Source of the DNA: JAVVVD01 sp964642795
Lineage (GTDB): Bacteria > Bacillota > Clostridia > Christensenellales > CAG-138
Reading direction: 5' to 3'
NCBI GenBank assembly: GCA_964642795.1
Contig: CAZXRQ010000059.1
Span: 1 to 11,057, forward strand
DNA length: 11,057 nt
Position 1 is the stretch's first letter; every line of letters starts with the position of its first letter. The position numbers were made by a program, and so were the translations under genes. The notes under the pieces were generated by a model. It did no database searches and was not told where the DNA came from. It saw nothing but the letters and a program-made list of their open reading frames with translations. Shown one piece after another: positions 6,699-11,057 of the stretch.

Positions 6699-7153
6699 TG
6701 ACCTGCGTAAACAAATCCGGCGTCACTTTGACCGAACTGTCCGACTTGGGCGCGGAGCTTGCGCCGCTGCTGTTTTACGGCGCCTTTATTGCGCTGTACG
6801 GCGATCTGGGCGCCGGCAAAACCACTTTTGTGCGCGCCGTTGCAGAAGCGATGCATATGGAAAACATTACCAGCCCCACCTTCACGATAGTATGCGAACA
6901 CGAAGGCAGTCTGCCGCTTTTACACTTTGACGCATACCGGCTCGGCAGCGCGGAGGAACTCTATGCGATAGGCTTTTCAGACTATCTTGCACGCAATGCG
7001 GTGATAATGATGGAATGGTGCGAAAACGTACCCGAAGCTCTGCCAGCCGAGCGGCTGGATATTACAATTTGCGGCAGCGGCGATTTGCCGCGGAACATCA
7101 GTTTTTTGGCTCACGGGCCGCGATACGAGGCTATGCTGGAGGCGCTTAAATGA
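6698..7153 (+). CDS. tsaE: TsaE, ATPase of the t6A tRNA-modification complex
   Basis: A 151-residue protein of typical size. The Walker A motif GDLGAGKTT (35-43), TSPTFTIV (58-65), HFDAYRL (76-82) and MEWCEN (105-110) mark the YjeE/TsaE family. It works with TsaB and TsaD to place threonylcarbamoyl on A37 of tRNAs that read ANN codons. The start overlaps the tgt stop by one base, with AAAAAGGAG about 13 bases upstream, rather far. The 3' end overlaps tsaB by four bases (ATGA), so it lies inside one operon. Confidence 0.95.
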   Translation: MTCVNKSGVTLTELSDLGAELAPLLFYGAFIALYGDLGAGKTTFVRAVAEAMHMENITSPTFTIVCEHEGSLPLLHFDAYRLGSAEELYAIGFSDYLARNAVIMMEWCENVPEALPAERLDITICGSGDLPRNISFLAHGPRYEAMLEALK

Positions 7154-7806
7154 TATTGCTTGCGATATCCACATCAGGACCGATCGCTTCGGCAGCCCTA
7201 CTGCAGAATGGCGCTTTGCTCTGCGTTATGCGGGGCGAACCCGGCCTTACCCATTCCGAAACTATTATGCCGCTGTGTGACCGGCTGCTTCATGAGCAGC
7301 AGCTGACTATACGCGATATCGACGTTTTTGCAGCTGATATAGGCCCCGGCTCCTTCACAGGCGTTCGCATCGGCGTGTGCGCTGTCAATGCGCTTACTTA
7401 TGCGCAAAACAAGCCTGCCGTGGGCGTAAGCGCCCTTGCAGCGCTGGCGTTCGGCTTGCCGGGCAGGATATGCGCGCTGCTGGACTGCAAAAACGGTAAC
7501 GGCTATGCCGCCTTGTATGAGGACGGACGGGAGCTAATACCGCCTGGCGCGGTAGTTATCGACGAGCTGCTTGCATCGCTTGATTCGCCTATATGCTTTG
7601 TTGGCGACCATGCGCTGCACCGCGAACGCATACTCGCAGCAATTCCGGACGCCACTTTTATAGGTGACGGTATTCTTACAGCAGATGCCGTTGCAGCCGC
7701 CGCCTATGAGCAATACAACCGTTTTGGTGGTACAAAGGATATCCTGCCCGCGTATATACGCCCGTCGCAGGCAGAACGGCTGTATAAGGAGCGCCCTCAT
7801 GAGTGA
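7150..7806 (+). CDS. tsaB: TsaB, scaffold subunit for t6A synthesis
   Basis: A 218-residue ASKHA-fold protein. DIGPGSFTGVRIG (63-75) and HSETIMP (35-41) are TsaB hallmarks. TsaB is not itself the transferase but pairs with TsaD and TsaE to make t6A37 in tRNA. In the N-terminal motif the family's usual Asp (LAIDTS) is Ser here (LAISTSG, S7), which fits a subunit whose own active site is degenerate. It overlaps tsaE by four bases and rimI by eight. The catalytic partner TsaD is not encoded in the window and must be elsewhere. Confidence 0.93.
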   Translation: MILLAISTSGPIASAALLQNGALLCVMRGEPGLTHSETIMPLCDRLLHEQQLTIRDIDVFAADIGPGSFTGVRIGVCAVNALTYAQNKPAVGVSALAALAFGLPGRICALLDCKNGNGYAALYEDGRELIPPGAVVIDELLASLDSPICFVGDHALHRERILAAIPDATFIGDGILTADAVAAAAYEQYNRFGGTKDILPAYIRPSQAERLYKERPHE

Positions 7807-8275
7807 ATCATCAAGCGAGATCTGCTTTCGTTCCATGCAAAAGGACGATATTGCGCGCGTAGCCGAGCTGGAGCGTATGTGCTTCCGCTCCCCATGGAGT
7901 GAAAATGCCCTGCGCGGAGAGCTGAAGAATCGTCTTGCACACTATCGGCTCGCTGTACAAAACGGCGTTGTAATTGGCTATGCAGGCATGTGGGTGCTGT
8001 TTGACGAAGCGCACATCACCAACGTCGCCATAGCACCTGAACAGCGAGGCAATGGCTTTGGGCGGCTGCTCATGCTGGAGATGATGAAGACCGCGCTGGA
8101 ATGCCACGCTGTGCGCATGACGCTTGAGGTGCGCGAGAGCAATGCGGTAGCGCAGACTCTGTATTATTCCATGGGGTTTGAGCAGGCCGGACGCCGCAGA
8201 CGCTATTATTCTGATACCGGTGAGGACGCGCTCATACTGTGGAATAACGACCTGCGTACCACGATTGACACCTAA
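7799..8275 (+). CDS. rimI: RimI-type GNAT N-alpha-acetyltransferase
   Basis: A 158-residue GNAT protein. The acetyl-CoA pyrophosphate loop is EQRGNGFG (81-88) after VAIAP. The C-terminal half LEVRESNAVAQTLYYSMGF, then RRYYSDTGEDALIL, is the RimI signature; RimI acetylates the N-terminus of ribosomal protein S18 and possibly others. A longer in-frame start at 7664 exists, but ATG at 7799 is preceded by AAGGAG at seven bases and matches the family N-terminus, so I use it. It overlaps the tsaB end by eight bases. The tsaE-tsaB-rimI order is common in Bacillota, where tsaD often comes next; here it does not. Confidence 0.93.
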   Translation: MSESSSEICFRSMQKDDIARVAELERMCFRSPWSENALRGELKNRLAHYRLAVQNGVVIGYAGMWVLFDEAHITNVAIAPEQRGNGFGRLLMLEMMKTALECHAVRMTLEVRESNAVAQTLYYSMGFEQAGRRRRYYSDTGEDALILWNNDLRTTIDT

Positions 8276-8293
8276 CTGCCGCAATGATAGTAT
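8265..8293 (+). promoter_or_regulatory. promoter of ridA, overlapping the end of rimI
   Basis: A perfect TTGACA (8265-8270), a 17-base spacer and TAGTAT (8288-8293, 4 of 6), with a TGA extension just before the -10. Transcription would start near 8300, about 30 bases before the ridA ATG, leaving AAGGAG (8315-8320) in the leader. It separates ridA and the genes behind it from the tRNA-modification run. Confidence 0.65.
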
Positions 8294-8330
8294 TAGTATA
8301 TCGCATCAATGTATAAGGAGAGCACATAAC

Positions 8331-8729
8331 ATGAAAGAGATCATAACCGCAAAAAACGCACCGGCCGCCATAGGCCCATATAACCACGCAATAGGAATCG
8401 AAGGCATTATATTCACCTCCGGCCAGCTGGGGCTTGATCCCTCTACCGGCAAGCTTGCCGACGGCATCGAAGCGCAGGCTCATCAGGCCTTCAAAAATCT
8501 GCATGAAGTATTGGACGCAGCCGGAGCTTCCCTGTCGGATGTTGTGAAAACCACTGTATTCGTAAAAGACCTTGCGGATTTCCCGCTGGTAAACCGCATA
8601 TACGGCGAGTATTTTGGCCCGGACTTTCCCGCCCGTTCCTGCGTACAGGTTGCGGCGCTGCCGGCCGGCGGTCTGGTTGAGGTTGAAGCCATAGCATTCC
8701 GTTCCGGCGACGAAGCGTACAGCTTCTGA
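8331..8729 (+). CDS. ridA: RidA-family enamine/imine deaminase
   Basis: A 132-residue protein of usual RidA length. It hydrolyses reactive 2-aminoacrylate and related enamines released by PLP enzymes, protecting them in the cytoplasm. SGQLGLDPSTGKL, VVKTTVFVKDLADF, and FPARSCVQVAALPAGGLVEVEAIA contain the conserved arginine (PARS) and glutamate (VEVEA) of active RidA. An upstream in-frame ATG at 8178 lies inside rimI; ATG at 8331 has AAGGAG ten bases ahead and the family N-terminus, so it is preferred. comEC starts four bases after the stop. Confidence 0.93.
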   Translation: MKEIITAKNAPAAIGPYNHAIGIEGIIFTSGQLGLDPSTGKLADGIEAQAHQAFKNLHEVLDAAGASLSDVVKTTVFVKDLADFPLVNRIYGEYFGPDFPARSCVQVAALPAGGLVEVEAIAFRSGDEAYSF

Positions 8730-8733
8730 GCGA

Positions 8734-9930
8734 ATGACGTTCCCTGCTCGCGTAGTCAACCACCGGCCTGCGGTAACGGCCGCGCTGGCATATGCTGCGG
8801 GGCTTACGCTGTATGGAAGGCTCACCGGCACATGGATACTTATATACCTGTGCCTTTTTTGTATGTTCTTCGCCGCAGCCGCTTATAGAGAAAGACGCGC
8901 GCTCGCCTTGACGGCGTTCATGCTTGCACTTGGTATAGCACGGGCACATATCGCAGCAATGTTCGACCTGCCGCGCTTATATGCGTTTTCCGACGTGTTC
9001 GACGGTATACGCGATACATTGATCCAGCGCACGCGGTCGCTGTTTGGTGAAAATGCCGGGATCATCGGCGGTATGCTATGGGGCGATAAGTCGGGATTGG
9101 GCGCGGACGCGGCTGCCTTCCGAGATGTGGGCATAGCTCACATATTCGCGCTCAGCGGCCTGCATGTTTCGTTTTTTGCAGGCGCGCTGGTGCTCATCAC
9201 GCCAAAGGATAGGCCGAAATTACGCTTCTACCTTACCGGTGCGTTTTTGCTGCTGTACTGCGCTATTTGCGGATTTCCGTCATCGCTCGTACGCGCGTCC
9301 GTAATGACGCTTTGTCTGTTAGGCGCCCGGCTTACTGGCCGCCCTCCCGACACGGCCTCGTCCATAGGCTTTGCCGCGCTGATAATACTGCTTGTGTCCC
9401 CTGCACAGCTTCATTCTGCCGGCTTTCAAATGTCGTTTGCTGCGGTATCCTCCATCGCTATGCTGTATGACGGACTACGCCGCGCACTTTTGCCGCTTGG
9501 TGATACGGCAAGTGCCGCTGTTTCCGTGTCCGTTTCCGGTACGCTGGGCACGCTGCCGCTCATAGCCTACTATTTCCGGCGCATCCCGCTTATGTCGCTG
9601 CCGGCAAATCTGCTGCTGCTTCCCGCGCTGCCCGTGGCGGTAATATGCGGTTTTTGCGCTGTGATACTTGATTTCATATCCCCGGTGCTGTCTTATGTGC
9701 CGGCATTGATCGCATCCTTCATAACCGACGTTACGGTGAGCGTTTGCAGGCTTATCGCAGAAATACCCTTCTGCGCGGTAGAGCTGCCCGCGTTCAGCGC
9801 CGTTGCGTGCATACCTTACTTCCTTGCCCTGTTTGCAGTGTCACGTTATCCGCTTATCTGCCAACGCGCCAAGTGGCTCATATTTGCAGTGATGCTATTG
9901 CAATGCTTTATTTCAGCGTTGGTGCTATGA
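8734..9930 (+). CDS. comEC: short ComEC/Rec2-type DNA-uptake channel protein
   Basis: A 398-residue multi-span membrane protein with the ComEC competence domain: GDKSGL (117-122), AHIFALSGLHVSF (135-147), CGFPSSLVRASVM (179-191) and NLLLLPALP (292-300). Full-length ComEC proteins (about 700-800 residues) pass single-stranded DNA through the membrane and also carry an N-terminal OB-like domain and a C-terminal metallo-beta-lactamase domain. Here the N-terminal spans run almost directly into the channel domain, leaving no room for the OB domain, and the protein stops soon after the last spans. I see no frame-shifted remainder: holA follows 12 bases later. It starts four bases after ridA without a clear Shine-Dalgarno site, suggesting coupling. 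Whether it still takes up DNA is unknown. Confidence 0.88.
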   Translation: MTFPARVVNHRPAVTAALAYAAGLTLYGRLTGTWILIYLCLFCMFFAAAAYRERRALALTAFMLALGIARAHIAAMFDLPRLYAFSDVFDGIRDTLIQRTRSLFGENAGIIGGMLWGDKSGLGADAAAFRDVGIAHIFALSGLHVSFFAGALVLITPKDRPKLRFYLTGAFLLLYCAICGFPSSLVRASVMTLCLLGARLTGRPPDTASSIGFAALIILLVSPAQLHSAGFQMSFAAVSSIAMLYDGLRRALLPLGDTASAAVSVSVSGTLGTLPLIAYYFRRIPLMSLPANLLLLPALPVAVICGFCAVILDFISPVLSYVPALIASFITDVTVSVCRLIAEIPFCAVELPAFSAVACIPYFLALFAVSRYPLICQRAKWLIFAVMLLQCFISALVL

Positions 9931-9936
9931 TATAAT
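9928..9936 (+). promoter_or_regulatory. extended -10 promoter immediately before holA
   Basis: TGA-TATAAT (extension 9928-9930, -10 box 9931-9936) lies six bases before the holA ATG. The TGn extension is at the same time the comEC stop codon. No good -35 is seen (TTATTT at 9908-9913). No Shine-Dalgarno site lies between box and start, so a leaderless holA mRNA is predicted. Confidence 0.5.
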
Positions 9937-9942
9937 CCAGTC

Positions 9943-10926
9943 ATGCAGTATGTTCAGTTTTTTAATCAAGTTAATAGCAACGGGCTTAGCGGCGCATATC
10001 TACTGCACGGTGATGAGGAGTATGTAAAGCGCAGCGCGCTGTCCGCCTTATACGGTATTTTGGACCCCGCCGCAGCCGAGATCAACCAGCAGGAATGTGC
10101 TCCCGAGGCCGACGCCATCATGGTCGCATGTGAAACTCTGCCATTTTTTGCCGAGCGCAGGATCGTCGTATGCCGCGAGCTGCCCAAGGGCGAGGATGGA
10201 TTAAAGATACGGGATTATCTCCCCAATATACCCGATACCGCACTGCTTATTTTCTATGTGCGCGGCAAGGCGGACGGCTCCACCGCGCTGTATAAGGCGC
10301 TCAACGCCGACGGCCGCGCGGTACTGTTTGATATGCTCACCCCGGAGGAAGCCATGCGCTGGCTGCAAAAGCAATGCGTAACGCTCGGTGTTACCATGGC
10401 CCCGAAAGCGGCGCGGCTGCTGATAGAACTGGTAGGCGTGGATCTTACACTGCTTAAAAACGAATTCACCAAGGCCGCCGGCTATGCGGGCGCGGGGGCT
10501 GAGATAACGTGCGACGTTATCTCTACGGCCGTTACGCGCAATGTGGAATATCGCGTATTCGATATGGTAGATTGCTTTTTAAGCGGCAAGGCAGGCGACG
10601 GTATGCGCGCTTTGGATGCGCTGCTGCTTGGCGGCGAAAGCGCGCTCGGCATAGCCGCGCTGCTTTCCAGCCGCTTCAGACTTATGCTGAGCGCTCGCAC
10701 GCTTATGGATCAGGGTATCGATAGAAACGCCGCCGCCAAACGCATGGGCGGCAGTGATTTTGCCGCAAAGAAGGCTTATGACTCCGCCAAACGCTTCTCC
10801 AAACCGCAGCTGCTATACTGCATAACGGCATTTTCAAATGTTGCATATATGCAGATCTCCGGAGCCATGCGCGACCGCGAAGCGCTGGAGCTTGCACTGC
10901 TAAACAGCGCGCTGTGTCCGCGCTGA
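9943..10926 (+). CDS. holA: HolA, DNA polymerase III delta subunit
   Basis: A 327-residue protein of near-normal length. The N-terminus MQYVQFFNQV, then AYLLHGDEEYVKRSAL, is the delta-subunit pattern (the degenerate P-loop region that lacks a working Walker A). Features such as LPFFAERRIVVCREL, PDTALLIFYVRGK and LTLLKNEFTKAAGYAG agree with domains I and II, and the C-terminal helical part (ISGAMRDREALELALL) agrees with the collar domain. It opens the sliding clamp in the clamp-loader complex. The comEC-holA order is very common in Bacillota. The ATG lacks a Shine-Dalgarno site but matches the family N-terminus. Confidence 0.93.
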   Translation: MQYVQFFNQVNSNGLSGAYLLHGDEEYVKRSALSALYGILDPAAAEINQQECAPEADAIMVACETLPFFAERRIVVCRELPKGEDGLKIRDYLPNIPDTALLIFYVRGKADGSTALYKALNADGRAVLFDMLTPEEAMRWLQKQCVTLGVTMAPKAARLLIELVGVDLTLLKNEFTKAAGYAGAGAEITCDVISTAVTRNVEYRVFDMVDCFLSGKAGDGMRALDALLLGGESALGIAALLSSRFRLMLSARTLMDQGIDRNAAAKRMGGSDFAAKKAYDSAKRFSKPQLLYCITAFSNVAYMQISGAMRDREALELALLNSALCPR

Positions 10927-10942
10927 ACGCAGGCATATGTAA

Positions 10943-10974
10943 AACGCCCGTGTTCTTCTGTGAACACGGGCGTT
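10943..10974. terminator. 13-bp GC-rich hairpin after holA
   Basis: AACGCCCGTGTTC (10943-10955) and its exact complement (10962-10974) surround a six-base loop, 16 bases after the holA stop. On the plus strand no T tract follows; on the minus strand the stem is followed by only a few T. It could still end holA transcription together with the next hairpin, or serve a convergent gene beyond the window. Confidence 0.6.
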
Positions 10975-10982
10975 CCTGGCTG

Positions 10983-11010
10983 TCGAAAAAGTCAATTTTG
11001 ACTTTTTCGA
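10983..11010. terminator. A/T-rich 13-bp palindrome with T5, likely bidirectional terminator
   Basis: TCGAAAAAGTCAA (10983-10995), two T, then TTGACTTTTTCGA (10998-11010) form a perfect inverted repeat. A core hairpin AGTCAA-TT-TTGACT followed by TTTT acts like a rho-independent terminator, and the symmetry gives the same on the other strand. It may also be one end of a dispersed intergenic repeat. Confidence 0.55.
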
Positions 11011-11030
11011 GCTTGCAGTCTTTGCCTCTC

Positions 11031-11053
11031 GCCTACAGGCTGCGCCTGTTGGC
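11031..11053. repeat. inverted repeat at the window edge
   Basis: GCC-T-ACAGGC, loop TGC, then GCCTGT-T-GGC forms a 6-bp perfect stem extended by 3 bp past one T/T mismatch. It follows the two preceding hairpins with no gene between. Together the 90 bases 10943-11053 look like a palindrome cluster that may continue beyond the window. Confidence 0.5.
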
Positions 11054-11057
11054 TCCC

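Noticed and set aside
7664..7798. 45-codon N-terminal extension of rimI
   Set aside because: It runs inside tsaB, lacks a Shine-Dalgarno site and does not match RimI; ATG 7799 with AAGGAG fits better.
8178..8330. 51-codon N-terminal extension of ridA
   Set aside because: It lies over rimI and the ridA promoter; the RidA fold begins at 8331.
10927..11057. CRISPR array
   Set aside because: The repeats are inverted hairpins, each different, without regular direct repeats or spacers.

Overview
The window reads as a chromosomal housekeeping segment from a moderately GC-rich, low-GC-lineage Gram-positive bacterium (Bacillota, probably Clostridia). The reasons are an exported NlpC/P60 wall peptidase with a Thr/Pro-rich linker and no outer-membrane genes, Shine-Dalgarno (AGGAG) sites at many starts, sigma-A type promoters, and the gene set queA-tgt-tsaE-tsaB-rimI-comEC-holA. 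The species cannot be fixed from the sequence. No phage, IS or CRISPR signature is visible.

Left part, minus strand (about 1-3,925): a promoter lies upstream of a three-gene overlapping operon. It encodes a secreted Ig-like/NlpC-P60 peptidase, a signal-peptide plus single-TM protein with a DUF11-like beta domain, and a radical SAM protein with CX4CX2C cysteine spacing. Just downstream of the operon is a tRNA-Pro(GGG) gene with its own TTGACA-N17 promoter. The peptidase start is best placed at a TTG codon (3864), because the longest reading frame begins upstream of its own promoter's -10 box.

Middle (3,865-4,017): a divergent promoter region carries an 8-bp inverted repeat (GATATTTC-N14-GAAATATC) over one -35 box and an 8-bp direct repeat flanking the other -10. 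Both are candidate operators.

Right part, plus strand (4,018-10,926): a YbaK/EbsC-type aminoacyl-tRNA deacylase is followed by a compact tRNA-modification run. This run comprises queA and tgt (queuosine), then tsaE, tsaB and rimI (t6A biosynthesis genes plus their usual acetyltransferase neighbour, without tsaD). After it come ridA, a short comEC reduced to its membrane channel domain, and holA. A good promoter overlaps the end of rimI and probably starts a ridA-comEC unit. queA and holA both have a perfect TATAAT 6-7 bases before a start codon without a Shine-Dalgarno site, suggesting leaderless mRNAs.

End (10,927-11,057): no gene is visible, only three consecutive hairpins. They are a 13-bp GC-rich stem, a 13-bp A/T-rich palindrome with T5, and a further inverted repeat running to the window edge. 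They probably combine transcription termination with a dispersed intergenic repeat.

The strongest candidates for something undescribed are the peptidase/membrane/radical-SAM operon with its putative operator, the leaderless queA and holA starts, and the minimal ComEC.
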